DNA from: Paracoccaceae bacterium
GTDB taxonomy: Bacteria > Pseudomonadota > Alphaproteobacteria > Rhizobiales > Stappiaceae
Length of the DNA: 35,153 bases
Assembly (NCBI GenBank): GCA_002709505.1
Contig: PARB01000070.1
Location: 1-35,153, forward strand
Direction: 5' to 3'
Positions 14,263 through 24,312 of this stretch are shown here, piece by piece. The position numbers and the translations under genes are program-made. The notes below the pieces were generated by a model. It was not told the DNA's origin. It worked only from the letters and a program-made list of their open reading frames with translations, and ran no database searches. Each line of letters opens with the position of its first letter. The first letter of the stretch is position 1.

Positions 14263-16607
14263 GTCCGTGGACCTTTCGACTTTCGGCTGCGGCCGGGCGC
14301 GCTCTTTCCGCTGCGGGGCCGGCCCTTGTGCTGTCGCTCGCCTTTGCTTTGCCGTGCAAAGCTGCGTTCGCGGGAACTCTTTCGCTTGTGATAGTGACCT
14401 TCGCTCAAAAGTTCAAACTGCAGCGAGCCGGCATAGGGGGCCGCTTCCACCAGTCGCACCTCGACGCGATCACCCAAAGAGAAGGTTTCTCCTGTGGTTC
14501 GCCCCGACATGGAATGCGACGATTCGTCATAGTGGTAGTAGTCGTCGCCGATCGTTGAGGCCGGCACGAAACCATCCGCGCCGGTATCGTTGAGACGCAC
14601 GAACAGGCCGGACTTCACCACGCCGGAGATCCGGCCCGTGAACCGGGCGCCGACCTGGTCCGACAGCCACAGGGCGATCAGACGGTCGACCGTGTCGCGC
14701 TCCGCCAGCATTGCCCGGCGCTCGGCAGCCGACACATCCGCGCCAATCGCTTCCAGCCTTGTCTCCATGCCATCGGGCAGACCGTCGTCGCCGAGCTTCA
14801 GCGCCCGGATCAGGCCCCGGTGCACGATTAGGTCGGCATAGCGGCGGATGGGCGAGGTGAAATGGGCGTAGCGTTTCAGGTTCAGCCCGAAATGGCCGAT
14901 GTTGTCGGGCGAATATTCCGCCTGAGCCTGGCTGCGCAGGATCACCTGGTTGACGAGCTCTGCATCCGGCTGGCCCTTCACCTTACGCAAGATGCCGTTG
15001 AAGGTGGCCGGGCGCAGGCCGCCCGAAGGCGCAAGCCGGATGTCCAGGGTCGACAGGAACTCCTTCAGCGCCTCCAGCTTTTCCGGGCTCGAGGCGTCGT
15101 GGATCCGGTAGAGCAGGGGAACGCCGGCCCGCTCCAGCGTTTCGGCCGCGGCGACATTGGCCTGGATCATGAACTCCTCGATCAGCTTGTGCGCCTCGAG
15201 GCGTTCGGGAACGAAGACATCCTTGACGGTGCCGTCCTCCTTCAGCCGGATCTTGCGTTCCGGCAGGTCGAGGTCGAGCGGTTCGCGGTCGCGCCGGGCG
15301 ATCTTCAGGCTCTCGTAGGCGGCCCAGAGCGGCTTGAGGATGTCATTCAGCACGGCCTCGCTGGTGTGATCCGGCTCGCCGTCGATGGCGCCTTGCGCCT
15401 GCTGGTAGGAGAGCTTCACGGCCGAGCGCATCATCACCCGGTGAAAGCTGTGGCTCTTCTTCTGGCCCTTGGCATCAAGGACCATGCGCACGGCCATCGC
15501 GGCGCGGTCTTCACCTTCCTTCAGCGAACACAGGCCGTTGGAGAGTTTCTCCGGCAGCATCGGAATGACGCGGTCGGGGAAATAGACCGAATTGCCGCGC
15601 AGATGCGCTTCGCGGTCGAGCGGTTCGCCGGGGCGGACATAGAAGGCCACATCGGCAATCGCGACCGTGACGATGTGACCGCCGGGATTATCCGGGTCGG
15701 GATCCGGCTCGGCATGGACCGCGTCGTCGTGATCCTTGGCGTCGGCCGGATCGATGGTAATCAGCGGGAGCTTGCGCCAGTCCTCGCGGCCCTTGAGCGT
15801 TGCCGGCACGGCCTGTTCGGCCGCCTCGATCACCCGGTCGGGAAAGCGGTGCGGGATGCCATGGGTGTGCAGGGCGATCTCGGAAACGGCCATCTCCGAA
15901 TGCATCGCGCCGATGCGCTTGAGCACCTTGGCGCGTGTGTCGCCATAGCGGCCCGGCCCCTTGATGGTGGTGACGGAGATGAGATCGCCGTCCTCCGCGC
16001 CCTTGAGATCGCTGGTGTCGATGTCGAGTTCGCGCTGCTTGCGGTCAATCGGCTCCAGGAAGGTGCGCCCGCGCGCCATGCGCAGGATGCCGAGAATGGA
16101 GGCGGCCTGGCGTTCCAGCAGCTTGATGATCCGTCCGGCCCGGGTCGCTTCCGGTCCGGTTTCGTCGCCGCTGATGCGCACCAGCAGGCGGTCGCCCAGA
16201 CCGGCCGTGCGCGGCTGGCTTTGCCGGCGCTCCGGGACGACGAGGATCTTCGGCGGTGCGCCCTGTTCCTCCACGTCCCAACTCGCCGGCTCGGCGATCA
16301 ATTCGCCGTCCGCGTCGCGCGCGACCACGGTGACCACCAGCACCGCGGGGAGGTCGCCGGGCTTGATCAGTTTCTTCTGGCGTTTCTCAAGCAGGCCGTC
16401 GTCGGCCATGTCGCGCAGCAGACGCTTGAGGTAGATCCGCGCCCCGCCTGTGATCCCGAAATGCCGCGCGATCTCGCGCTTGCCGGCCTTGCCGGGATTG
16501 TCGGCGACGAAGGCCATGATCTCGTCGCGTCCGGGCATCTGCGACGTGCCGGCCGATTTTGTCGCCGTCTTCTTAGGTTTCGTCTTCTTCGGGCGGTTGG
16601 CGGTCAA
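14259..16607 (-). CDS. rnr: Ribonuclease R
   Basis: A 3'-5' exoribonuclease of 782 residues that degrades structured RNA. In order: a Lys-rich start; a winged-helix motif (KREIARHFGITGGARIYLKRLL); cold-shock domains; the RNB catalytic core with its acidic metal cluster ITIDPADAKDHDDAVHAE; the later signature HFTSPIRRYADLIVHRGL; an S1 domain (GARFTGRISGVVKSGLFVRL); and a Lys/Arg/Ser-rich tail. The start is TTG at 16607, overlapping the topA stop as TTGA with GAGG 9 nt before it. The first ATG (M24, 16538) would cut into the winged-helix lead-in. Translation therefore looks coupled to topA. Confidence 0.95.
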   Translation of the reverse strand: MTANRPKKTKPKKTATKSAGTSQMPGRDEIMAFVADNPGKAGKREIARHFGITGGARIYLKRLLRDMADDGLLEKRQKKLIKPGDLPAVLVVTVVARDADGELIAEPASWDVEEQGAPPKILVVPERRQSQPRTAGLGDRLLVRISGDETGPEATRAGRIIKLLERQAASILGILRMARGRTFLEPIDRKQRELDIDTSDLKGAEDGDLISVTTIKGPGRYGDTRAKVLKRIGAMHSEMAVSEIALHTHGIPHRFPDRVIEAAEQAVPATLKGREDWRKLPLITIDPADAKDHDDAVHAEPDPDPDNPGGHIVTVAIADVAFYVRPGEPLDREAHLRGNSVYFPDRVIPMLPEKLSNGLCSLKEGEDRAAMAVRMVLDAKGQKKSHSFHRVMMRSAVKLSYQQAQGAIDGEPDHTSEAVLNDILKPLWAAYESLKIARRDREPLDLDLPERKIRLKEDGTVKDVFVPERLEAHKLIEEFMIQANVAAAETLERAGVPLLYRIHDASSPEKLEALKEFLSTLDIRLAPSGGLRPATFNGILRKVKGQPDAELVNQVILRSQAQAEYSPDNIGHFGLNLKRYAHFTSPIRRYADLIVHRGLIRALKLGDDGLPDGMETRLEAIGADVSAAERRAMLAERDTVDRLIALWLSDQVGARFTGRISGVVKSGLFVRLNDTGADGFVPASTIGDDYYHYDESSHSMSGRTTGETFSLGDRVEVRLVEAAPYAGSLQFELLSEGHYHKRKSSRERSFARQSKGERQHKGRPRSGKSAPGRSRKSKGPRT

Positions 16608-19324
16608 GCGTCATCCTCTGCCACGGCCGTCTTGGCGGTAGCGGTCTTCTTTGCGGTTGTCTTCTTCGCAGCCGGTTTCTTGGTCGCAGCCGCCTTGGCG
16701 GTGGTCTTCTTCGCGGCGGGCTTTTTCGCTGCCGGTTTCTTGGCGGTTGCCTTCTTGGCCGCCGGCTTGCCCTTGCCGGTCTTTTCGACCTTGGCGGCGA
16801 TCAGCGCCAGCGCCTCGTCGAGGGTCACGGCCTGCGGATCGCTGCCCTTGGGAAGCGTCGCATTGACCTTGGCCCATTTCACGTAAGGCCCGTAGCGCCC
16901 GTCCTGGACGGTGATCGGACCGCCATCTGGATGATCGCCCAGTTCCTTCAGCGGCGGCGTGTTGCCCCGGCCGCGTCCCGCCTTGGCGCGTTTCTGCGCC
17001 AGGGCATCGACGGCGCGGTTGATGCCGACGGTGAACACCTCTTCCGCGCTTTCCAGATTGGCATAGGTGCCGTCGTGGAGCACGAAGGGACCGTAGCGGC
17101 CGATGCCGGCGAGGATCTCCTTGCCATCTTCCGGGTGCGGTCCGACCTCGCGCGGCAACGACAAGAGCTGAAGCGCCTTGTCGAGGTCCATCTCCGACAC
17201 CTGCCAGCCGCGCGGCAGCGACGCGCGCTTGGGCTTGGCTTCCTCGCCGAGCTGGACATAGGGGCCGAAGCGGCCGGTGCGCAGGCTCACGTCCAGACCC
17301 GTTTCGGGATCCTGGCCGAGCATCTTGGGTCCGTCGGCGACTTCGGCATCGCCATCCTTGCCGGAAGCGGACAGCTGGCGCGTGTAGCCGCAATGCGGCG
17401 GGTTCTCGTTGGGCGCCTTGCCCTCGAGCTTTTCCTTGTCGTAGTTGGAGCAGCCGACGAAGGCGCCGAACCGGCTGACCTTGAGCGACAGGCGGCCCTC
17501 GCCGCAGGCCGGGCACTTGCGCGGATCCTCGCCGTTGCCCTGGTCCGGGAACACATGGGCCGCGAGCATTTCGTTCAGGGCCTCAAGCACCTCGGAAACC
17601 CTGAGGTCCTTGATGTCGTGGACCGAGGCGGAGAATTCTCGCCAGAAATCGCGCAAGACGTCCTTCCAGGACAATTCGCCGGCGGAGATGCGGTCGAGCT
17701 TCTCTTCCAACGCGGCGGTGAAGTCGTATTCGACGTAGCGGTTGAAGAAGCTCTCGAGGAAGGCAATGACAAGCCGGCCCTTGTCCTGCGGGATCAGCCG
17801 CTTGCCGTCGATCTCCACATAGTCGCGGTCGCGCAGCGTCTGCAGCGTGGAGGCATAGGTGGAGGGACGGCCGATGCCGAGCTCTTCCATCTTCTTCACC
17901 AGCGTTGCCTCGGTGAAGCGCGCCGGCGGCTCGGTGAAATGCTGGGCGGTTTCGATCGAGGTGCGGCTGACGGCTTCGCCCTGCGACATCGCGGGCAGGC
18001 GGCGGCTTTCCTCGTCTTCCTCGTCGTCCTTGCCTTCCTGATACAGCGCGAAGAAGCCGTCGAAGCGCACGACGGAGCCGGTGGCGCGCAGGGTGGCGCT
18101 CTTGCCGCCGGCCTTGGCGTCGATATCGACGGTGGTGCGCTCCAGAACGGCCGATCCCATCTGCGACGCGATGGTGCGCTTCCAGATCAGCTCATAAAGA
18201 CGCGCCGCATCCGGGTCCAGGTAGCGGGCGACATCGCGCGGGCGGCGTGTCAGGTCGGTCGGCCGGATCGCTTCGTGGGCCTCCTGGGCGTTCTTCGCCT
18301 TGGAGGAATAGTGACGCGGCTTTTCCGGAACGTAGTCCTTGCCGTAATCTGCGCCGATCACCTCGCGGGCCGAGGCGATCGCCTCGCCGGCGATCTGGAC
18401 GCCGTCGGTCCGCATATAGGTAATGAGGCCGACGGTTTCGCCGCCGATGTCGGCACCCTCATAGAGTTTCTGGGCGACCTGCATGGTCCGCGCCGCCGCG
18501 AAGCCGTGCTTGCGCGAGGCCTCCTGCTGCAGCGTGGAGGTGGTGAAGGGAGCCGCCGGATGACGGCGCTGGGGCTTTGAATCGACGCTTGCGACCGTGA
18601 GCGCCGCGGCGTTCAGATGCGCGGCGATCTCGTCGGCTTCGGCCTTGGAGTGAATGTCGAGGCGGGCGAGCTTCTTGCCGTCGAAGGCGGCGATGCGGGC
18701 CTGGAACGCGGAACCGTCCGCCGTCTTCAGGTTGGCGAGAACCGACCAGTATTCCTGGCTGACGAAACGCTCGATCTCGCTTTCGCGGTCGCAGACGAGA
18801 CGCAGCGCCACGGACTGAACGCGACCGGCCGAGCGCGCGCCCGGAAGCTTGCGCCACAACACCGGGGACAGGGTAAAGCCGACCAGATAGTCGAGTGCTC
18901 GGCGCGCGAGATAGGCGTCGACGAGCGGCTCGTCGATGTCGCGCGGGTTCTCCATCGCCTCGAGAATGGACTTCTTGGTAATGGCGTTGAAGACGACGCG
19001 CTGGACAGGCATGTCCTTGAGCAGGCGCTTCTTGCGTAAAACCTCGAGCACATGCCACGAAATCGCTTCCCCCTCGCGGTCGGGGTCAGTGGCGAGGATC
19101 AGCCGGTCGGCGCCCTTGACGGCCTTCGCGATGTCGTTGAGGCGCTTCTGCGACTTGGCGTCGACATCCCAGCTCATCTCGAAATCTTCGTCGGGGCGGA
19201 CCGATCCGTCCTTCGCCGGAAGATCGCGCACGTGTCCGTAGGAGGCGAGGACATGATAGTCCGACCCCAGGTACTTGTTGATGGTCTTGGCCTTGGCCGG
19301 CGATTCAACAATGACGATATTCAT
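16604..19324 (-). CDS. topA: DNA topoisomerase I
   Basis: A type IA topoisomerase of 906 residues that relaxes negative supercoils. The start is fixed by MNIVIVESPAKAKTINKYLG. The TOPRIM metal site is ATDPDREGEA (~D80-E84), and the catalytic tyrosine is in GLITYMRTDGVQI. Decatenation and C-terminal regions follow: GIGRPSTYASTLQTLRDRDYV, one four-Cys zinc ribbon (KCPACGEGRL...VGCSNY) and repeated RFGPYVQLG/RYGPFVLHD/RYGPYVKWA modules. The last ~50 residues are an Ala/Lys/Pro repeat like histone H1 tails. Codons before 19324 belong to open but unrelated sequence. The TGA overlaps rnr. Confidence 0.97.
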   Translation of the reverse strand: MNIVIVESPAKAKTINKYLGSDYHVLASYGHVRDLPAKDGSVRPDEDFEMSWDVDAKSQKRLNDIAKAVKGADRLILATDPDREGEAISWHVLEVLRKKRLLKDMPVQRVVFNAITKKSILEAMENPRDIDEPLVDAYLARRALDYLVGFTLSPVLWRKLPGARSAGRVQSVALRLVCDRESEIERFVSQEYWSVLANLKTADGSAFQARIAAFDGKKLARLDIHSKAEADEIAAHLNAAALTVASVDSKPQRRHPAAPFTTSTLQQEASRKHGFAAARTMQVAQKLYEGADIGGETVGLITYMRTDGVQIAGEAIASAREVIGADYGKDYVPEKPRHYSSKAKNAQEAHEAIRPTDLTRRPRDVARYLDPDAARLYELIWKRTIASQMGSAVLERTTVDIDAKAGGKSATLRATGSVVRFDGFFALYQEGKDDEEDEESRRLPAMSQGEAVSRTSIETAQHFTEPPARFTEATLVKKMEELGIGRPSTYASTLQTLRDRDYVEIDGKRLIPQDKGRLVIAFLESFFNRYVEYDFTAALEEKLDRISAGELSWKDVLRDFWREFSASVHDIKDLRVSEVLEALNEMLAAHVFPDQGNGEDPRKCPACGEGRLSLKVSRFGAFVGCSNYDKEKLEGKAPNENPPHCGYTRQLSASGKDGDAEVADGPKMLGQDPETGLDVSLRTGRFGPYVQLGEEAKPKRASLPRGWQVSEMDLDKALQLLSLPREVGPHPEDGKEILAGIGRYGPFVLHDGTYANLESAEEVFTVGINRAVDALAQKRAKAGRGRGNTPPLKELGDHPDGGPITVQDGRYGPYVKWAKVNATLPKGSDPQAVTLDEALALIAAKVEKTGKGKPAAKKATAKKPAAKKPAAKKTTAKAAATKKPAAKKTTAKKTATAKTAVAEDDA

Positions 19325-19407
19325 GAGACCCCAAGCAGGAAAAGAAGCGCCTTGCGGCATGGGCGGCGCGAAGACGCGCGGCTCCGACGCGCACGAACGG
19401 CGCCGGA

Positions 19408-19436
19408 CGATCCCCCAATTAGATAGCAACTGTCAA
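19408..19436 (-). promoter_or_regulatory. Possible topA promoter
   Basis: On the minus strand a perfect TTGACA (complement of 19431-19436) lies about 110 bp before the topA start. At a 17-bp spacing the -10 position reads GGATCG, a poor match, so only the -35 element is convincing. Confidence 0.28.
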
Positions 19437-19520
19437 ATGACCATTCGTGTCGCCCGGGTCAAGTGATGGATTCCCGGCGCGGGAAAAAGGCGCCATGGCC
19501 GGCTGCCCGCCACCAGAACC

Positions 19521-19580
19521 TTGCGCCGGGTTGCATATGACGTGTAGTATGTAATTAGAAAACCACTGGTTGTATAACCA
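19521..19580 (+). promoter_or_regulatory. Promoter with downstream AACCA/TGGTT dyads before the 59-aa ORF
   Basis: TTGCGC (19521-19526), an 18-bp spacer and TAGTAT (19545-19550) form a plausible sigma-70-type promoter. Just after the expected transcription start lie overlapping dyads: AACCA-C-TGGTT (19561-19571) and TGGTT-GTAT-AACCA (19567-19580). Perfect arms at this place suit a repressor operator. The TGGTTGTATAACCA form loosely recalls GntR-type sites, but the regulator is unknown. Confidence 0.4.
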
Positions 19581-19619
19581 TTGATCGCCGCATTTCGCGG
19601 CCAATTGCCGGGTCATGCA

Positions 19620-19799
19620 ATGCCGACAGACTCCCTTTCAGACCGAGCCGAAGCCGCCCGATACTCGGCCCAGATTTGCCGCGAGTTGCGGGATTTGGCA
19701 GCGAATAACGACCTGACATTTCTAGCTTATTTGCTCGAAATGGCTCGAGTGGAAGCATATGACAAACACGTCGAGTTTCAGAAAGACGAAGATAGCTGA
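19620..19799 (+). CDS. Small helical hypothetical protein, 59 aa
   Basis: A short ORF encoding two probable amphipathic helices: SDRAEAARYSAQICRELRDL and LTFLAYLLEMARVEAYDKHV. The pattern resembles a small uncharacterised protein I have seen in alphaproteobacteria, but I cannot name a family. It stands alone on the plus strand between topA and dprA, both minus, preceded by a promoter and dyads (19521-19580). The DNA is AT-richer than its neighbours, which may mean transfer or weak expression constraint. The ATG lacks a strong ribosome site. A TTG start at 19581 would add 13 residues. Confidence 0.6.
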   Translation: MPTDSLSDRAEAARYSAQICRELRDLAANNDLTFLAYLLEMARVEAYDKHVEFQKDEDS

Positions 19800-20144
19800 T
19801 CCACGCTTTTCTGATTGCTCTCTTTGGTTGTATTTTCATAATATCTAAATTTGAGCTGTCTTTACCGCTTCGGTTCCGTCGTGAAAGTGTGTCTTCAATA
19901 GATGCAACCTTGGCATGTAAGCGGGTCGGCCTGACCAGTTGTGCGGCGATGTTTGCCGGGAGCTGGATCTGTTGTGAGGCGTTGCAGCCAAAGGGCGACC
20001 GGTCCGCATTTGGGCCGGGCAGACGCGGTGCTGCCGATGCCGGGGACGAGATGGCCGGCGGGCTCGGGTCGCGCCAGGCCGCGATGCGGCGGGTGCTGGC
20101 TGTGAGCCCTGCAGTGAGCGAAGCGGCGCCTGGCGCCCGCCGGG
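19800..20144. other. Gap with no recognised gene
   Basis: The first ~100 bp are AT-rich, with no clear hairpin-plus-T terminator for either flanking gene. The rest is GC-rich and holds an open frame (19889-20233, plus) that runs into dprA and looks spurious. I see no RNA gene or repeat. Confidence 0.5.
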
Positions 20145-21296
20145 CTATCTGCCGTCGATCAGGCTCACCTTCTGGCCGGGATGCCTGTCCAGCCGTCCGG
20201 CGAGTTCCAGCTCCAGCAGGATCACGTGAATGATACGGGCTTCAAGCTGCGTGTGGCGGATCAGTTCGTCGATTTCCACCGGAGCGCCGCCGAGTGCGGA
20301 GAGCACCCGTCCCCGGTCGCTGTCGGCGACCTGCACTCTTAGCGGATCAGTATCCTGTCCGGGCTCCTCGATCTCGATCGGCGGAAGATCGGGGAAGGGG
20401 CGCCGGGGTCCCAGGCTCTCCAGGATGTCGCGGGCGCTGGTCACCAGCGTCGCCCCGTCGCGGATCAGGCGGTTGCCGCCTTCCGAGCGCGGATCAAGGG
20501 GAGAGCCGGGAACGGCAAGCACGTCGCGGTTCTGGTCAGCGGCGAAGCGGGCGGTGTGCAACGACCCGGAGCCACGGGCGGCCTCGATGAGCACGGTTGC
20601 GAGCGACACCCCTGAGATCAGCCGGTTGCGGCGCGGAAAGTCGCGGCTACGCGGCTTCCATCCGAGCGGCATTTCGCTGATGACGGCGCCGTTGCTTTCC
20701 AGGATGGACCAATGCAGGTCGCGGTTCTCGCTTGGATAGATCACGTCGATCCCGCCGGCCATGACGGCAATCGTTCCGCTGGCAAGTGCTGCGCGATGCG
20801 CGGCGGCGTCGATCCCGCGCGCCAGACCGGACACCACGGTATAGCCGGCCGCCCCGAGGTCCGCGGCGATCTCGCCAGCGATCTTCAGGCCTGCCAGAGA
20901 GGCGTTTCTGGCCCCGACCATGGCGATGGTTGCCTCTTCGGCGAGACAATCGTCGCTACCGCGCACGCTGATCAGCGGCGGTGCGCCGTCGACATATCGC
21001 AGAAGCGGGGGATAGCCGTATTCGCCGAGGGCGCGCAGCCGCCCGCCCAGCCGGTCGAGCGCCTCGATCTCGTCTTCGGCATCGGCCTGCGAGGCGACGC
21101 GGATGGTCCGCTTGCCGCCGCGACGTGACAGGTCGGGCAACGCCTCGAGCGCGGCCTCGGCGGATCCAGCATGATTGATCAGGGCGCGAAAGGTGACCGG
21201 GCCGACGTTTTCGGAGCGGATCAGGCGCAGCCAGGCGAGCCGTTGCCGATCCGTGAGCACGCGGGTGCGCGCCGGTTCGGACCGGCCGCCGCTCAT
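20145..21296 (-). CDS. dprA: DNA-processing protein DprA (Smf)
   Basis: A 383-residue DprA, which loads RecA on incoming single-stranded DNA during natural transformation and is also widespread in non-competent bacteria. The N-terminal helical domain begins [20 protein letters not shown]. The Rossmann-like core has [37 protein letters not shown] and [19 protein letters not shown]. It continues with [23 protein letters not shown] and [20 protein letters not shown]-terminal winged helix ([18 protein letters not shown]) is present. It overlaps plsY at ATGA. Confidence 0.95.
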   Translation of the reverse strand: MSGGRSEPARTRVLTDRQRLAWLRLIRSENVGPVTFRALINHAGSAEAALEALPDLSRRGGKRTIRVASQADAEDEIEALDRLGGRLRALGEYGYPPLLRYVDGAPPLISVRGSDDCLAEEATIAMVGARNASLAGLKIAGEIAADLGAAGYTVVSGLARGIDAAAHRAALASGTIAVMAGGIDVIYPSENRDLHWSILESNGAVISEMPLGWKPRSRDFPRRNRLISGVSLATVLIEAARGSGSLHTARFAADQNRDVLAVPGSPLDPRSEGGNRLIRDGATLVTSARDILESLGPRRPFPDLPPIEIEEPGQDTDPLRVQVADSDRGRVLSALGGAPVEIDELIRHTQLEARIIHVILLELELAGRLDRHPGQKVSLIDGR

Positions 21297-21913
21297 CCCT
21301 TCTGTCCGATCCGGCCTTCCGTTCCCTTGAGGAGGCGGGCGATGTTCTCGTGGTGTTTTGCCCAGAGAATGACGGTCAGCACGCCCATCAGCTCTGCGAA
21401 TTGCACGCGGTCGAACGCCACATAGAGCAGCAGCGGTGTGATGAGGCTTGCAACCAGCGCGGAGAGCGAGGAGTAGCGGAAGAGCAGCGCCATGGAGACC
21501 CAGATCGCCGCGAAGGCGAGGGCTGCCGGCCAGAACAGTCCGAGCAGGATGCCAAGGTAGGTCGCGACCCCCTTGCCGCCGCGAAACCCGAGCCAGACCG
21601 GAAAGATGTGGCCGATGAAGGCGCCGAAGCCGGCGATCACCGCCGCATCCGGGCCGCCGTATCGGAAGGCGACCAAGACGGCGAACGTTCCCTTGAGCGC
21701 ATCGCCCAGCAGGGTGAGGGCGGCGAGGTGCTTCTTGCCGGTGCGCAGGACGTTGGTGGTGCCGATATTGCCGGAGCCGATGGTGCGGATATCGCCTTCG
21801 CCCGCGAGCCGGGTGATGACGAGGCCGAAGGGGATCGAGCCCAGCAGATAGCCGAAAACAAGGGCGGCCAGAAAATAGGGCCAGGCGTGGGCCCAGCTGA
21901 TCGGATCGGGCAC
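21293..21913 (-). CDS. plsY: Glycerol-3-phosphate acyltransferase PlsY
   Basis: A 206-residue polytopic inner-membrane enzyme that transfers the acyl group from acyl-phosphate to glycerol 3-phosphate, the first step of phospholipid synthesis. All three family motifs are visible: [13 protein letters not shown], then [15 protein letters not shown], and [24 protein letters not shown] chose the GTG at 21913, which has GGAGG six bases upstream. An upstream TTG at 21943 would add ten non-hydrophobic residues and has no ribosome site. It follows pyrC' by 33 bp and overlaps dprA. Confidence 0.95.
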   Translation of the reverse strand: MPDPISWAHAWPYFLAALVFGYLLGSIPFGLVITRLAGEGDIRTIGSGNIGTTNVLRTGKKHLAALTLLGDALKGTFAVLVAFRYGGPDAAVIAGFGAFIGHIFPVWLGFRGGKGVATYLGILLGLFWPAALAFAAIWVSMALLFRYSSLSALVASLITPLLLYVAFDRVQFAELMGVLTVILWAKHHENIARLLKGTEGRIGQKG

Positions 21914-21946
21914 GTGCAGCCTCCGGTTGCGCAATCGTTGCAAAGA

Positions 21947-23248
21947 CTAGGACGGGAGCAGGCGTCCCGCAACCATCGTCTGGAGCACCTTGCCGGTGAA
22001 ACGGGCGTCCTCGAAAGGGGTATTCTTCGACCTTGAGCGGATCTTTGTCTTGTCGAGGACCCAGGGGCGGTCCGGATCGAACACCACGATGTCCGCCGGA
22101 GCGCCGGCCGACAGCCGGCCGACCGGCAGGCCGAGCCGGTTCGCCGGATTGCAGGTCATCGCTGCCAGAAGCGTCATCAGGTCGACATCGCCCGAATGCA
22201 CCAGGCGAAGTCCGGCCGAAAGCAGGGTTTCCAGACCGATGGCGCCGTCGGCGGCTTCCGCAAAGGGATGGCGTTTGGTCTCCACATCCTGCGGATCATG
22301 GGCGGAGACAATGACATCGATTGTGCCGTCGGCGAGTGCCGCCACCATGGCACGGCGTTCGTCCTCGCTGCGCAAGGGGGGCGCCATCTTGAAGAAGGTC
22401 CGATAGGGGCCGATGTCGTTCTCGTTCAGCGTCAGATGGTTGATCGAGATGCCGGCCGTCACGTCGAGGCCGGCGGCCTTGGCCCGCGCCAGCGCCTCGA
22501 CGCTGTCGGTGCAGGAGAGGGAGCGGGCGTGATAGCGGCCACCCGTCAGCTTGGCGAGCCGCAGGTCGCGCTCCAGCATGATGATCTCCGCCTCGCGAGG
22601 GGTGGAGGGCAGGCCCTTCCAGCTGGCGTTCAGGCCCTCGTTCATCACGCCGGTGCCGGACAGGTCCGGATCTTCGGTGTGATGCACGACGAGGGCGTCG
22701 AAGTCGCGCGCATAGGTCATCAGCCGGCGCATCACGCCGGAATGGGTGATCGAGTGGTTGCCGTTGGAAAAGGCGACGGCACCGGCCTCGCGCAGCAGGC
22801 CGATCTCGCTCATCTCCTCGCCGGCCAGCCGTTTGGTCAGGGCCGCCATCGGGTGCACCCGCACGCAGGCCGTGTCGCGGGCGCGGCGCAGGACGAAATC
22901 CACAAGCGCTGGATCGTCGATGATCGGGTCCGTATCGGGCGAGGTCACGATTGTGGTGATGCCGCCTGCGGCGGCCGCCAGACTGGCGCTTGCCAGCGTC
23001 TCGCGGTGCTCAGCGCCCGGTTCGCCGACCGTGACATCCATGTCCACGAGCCCCGGGGCCGCGATGGCGCCGTCGAGGTCGATGACCGTGGCGCCTTCGG
23101 GCGCGCCCTGGTTGAGCGCTTCGGGCCCGGCGGCGACGATGACGCCGTCCGCCACCAGCACGGCGCCGGCCGCATCGAGCCGGCGCGCGGGATCGATCAC
23201 GCGCGCGTTAGTCAAAAGAATCGGGGGCTGTGCCGTCTCGCGGGCCAT
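21947..23248 (-). CDS. pyrC: Dihydroorotase-like protein PyrC', probably catalytically inactive
   Basis: A 433-residue amidohydrolase-fold protein cotranscribed with pyrB. Active dihydroorotases carry DMHVHxRE at the first metal site. Here the matching stretch is [17 protein letters not shown], so both metal-binding His are replaced (D71, T73) and the substrate Arg is Gly. The later DHAPH motif reads AHDPQ. This matches the pseudo-dihydroorotases (PyrC') that serve as structural partners of aspartate transcarbamoylase in Pseudomonas and others. A true pyrC should lie elsewhere in the genome. The chosen ATG 23248 has GAGG nine bases upstream. A GTG at 23263 overlaps the pyrB stop (GTGA) but lacks a ribosome site. 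Confidence 0.9.
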   Translation of the reverse strand: MARETAQPPILLTNARVIDPARRLDAAGAVLVADGVIVAAGPEALNQGAPEGATVIDLDGAIAAPGLVDMDVTVGEPGAEHRETLASASLAAAAGGITTIVTSPDTDPIIDDPALVDFVLRRARDTACVRVHPMAALTKRLAGEEMSEIGLLREAGAVAFSNGNHSITHSGVMRRLMTYARDFDALVVHHTEDPDLSGTGVMNEGLNASWKGLPSTPREAEIIMLERDLRLAKLTGGRYHARSLSCTDSVEALARAKAAGLDVTAGISINHLTLNENDIGPYRTFFKMAPPLRSEDERRAMVAALADGTIDVIVSAHDPQDVETKRHPFAEAADGAIGLETLLSAGLRLVHSGDVDLMTLLAAMTCNPANRLGLPVGRLSAGAPADIVVFDPDRPWVLDKTKIRSRSKNTPFEDARFTGKVLQTMVAGRLLPS

Positions 23249-23259
23249 GTGGTTCGTCC

Positions 23260-24216
23260 TCACCGGTTCGGCAAATGGGCTGAGAGGGCCTCGAGCACGG
23301 CCATGCGCACCGCGACGCCCATCTCGACCTGCTCGCGGATCAGGCTTTGCGGGCCGTCGGCGATCTCCGGATCGATCTCCACCCCCCGGTTCATCGGGCC
23401 GGGATGCATGACGAGCGCGTCGGGCTTGGCGGCGGAGAGCTTTTCCGCGTCCAGCCCGTAGTAGCGGAAATACTCGCGCACGGAGGGGATGAAGGCTCCG
23501 GCCATGCGTTCGCGCTGAAGGCGGAGCATCATCACGATATCCGCGTCGGCCAGACCCTCGCGCATCTTCGCGCAGACCTCGACGCCCATCTGCCGGATGC
23601 CGTTCGGCAGAAGGGTGGAGGGCGCGACGACCTTCACCCGTGCGCCCAGCGCGTTGAGCAGGATGATGTTCGAGCGCGCCACCCGCGAATGCAGGATATC
23701 GCCGCAGATCGCGACCGTCAGGCGGGCGATCTTGCCCTTGTGGCGGCGGATCGTGAGCGCGTCGAGCAGGGCTTGCGTGGGGTGCTCATGCGCGCCGTCG
23801 CCGGCGTTGATCACGGAGCATCCGACCTTCTGGGCGAGCAGATGCACCGCGCCGGCCGCATGGTGGCGCACCACGATGATGTCGGGGTGCATGGCGTTCA
23901 GCGTCGCGGCCGTATCGATCAGCGTCTCGCCCTTCTTCACCGAGGAGGAGGAGACCGACATGTTCATCACGTCGGCGCCGAGCCGTTTGCCGGCGATCTC
24001 GAAGGAGGATTGCGTGCGCGTTGAGGCTTCGAAGAAAAGGTTGATCTGGGTCCGTCCCCGCAGGACGGCCTTCTTCTTTTCCACCTGCCGGCTGATCTCC
24101 ACTGCCGCTTCCGCGCGGTCGAGCAGGGCAAGGATTTCGTGCGGCTGGAGACCTTCGATCCCGAGCAGGTGACGGTGCGGATAGGCATCCGCGAGGGGGG
24201 AGGTTTGTGCGCTCAT
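23260..24216 (-). CDS. pyrB: Aspartate carbamoyltransferase catalytic subunit
   Basis: A 318-residue ATCase that joins carbamoyl phosphate and aspartate in pyrimidine synthesis. The carbamoyl-phosphate site is [20 protein letters not shown], followed by [49 protein letters not shown] and [12 protein letters not shown]. No pyrI regulatory gene is next to it. The overlap with the inactive pyrC' suggests a PyrB-PyrC' dodecamer. The start has GGGGGGAGG upstream. Confidence 0.97.
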   Translation of the reverse strand: MSAQTSPLADAYPHRHLLGIEGLQPHEILALLDRAEAAVEISRQVEKKKAVLRGRTQINLFFEASTRTQSSFEIAGKRLGADVMNMSVSSSSVKKGETLIDTAATLNAMHPDIIVVRHHAAGAVHLLAQKVGCSVINAGDGAHEHPTQALLDALTIRRHKGKIARLTVAICGDILHSRVARSNIILLNALGARVKVVAPSTLLPNGIRQMGVEVCAKMREGLADADIVMMLRLQRERMAGAFIPSVREYFRYYGLDAEKLSAAKPDALVMHPGPMNRGVEIDPEIADGPQSLIREQVEMGVAVRMAVLEALSAHLPNR

Positions 24217-24312
24217 TAAAGGCTACCCTATAGGCGCAAGCGCGCGCGGGCTCAAGCGTGGCTTGGCGTCTGTGCAAGCTTTTTGCGGGGCGGGGATCTG
24301 CCGCGCGGGCGC

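Noticed and set aside
14862..16886. Long plus-strand open frame opposite rnr (674 codons), and another at 16931-18580 opposite topA
   Set aside because: Antisense shadows of rnr and topA; no domain, ribosome site or plausible composition.
19889..20233. Plus-strand open frame of 114 codons running into dprA
   Set aside because: Overlaps the dprA 3' end antisense and has biased, Arg/Ala/Ser-rich composition without a ribosome site.
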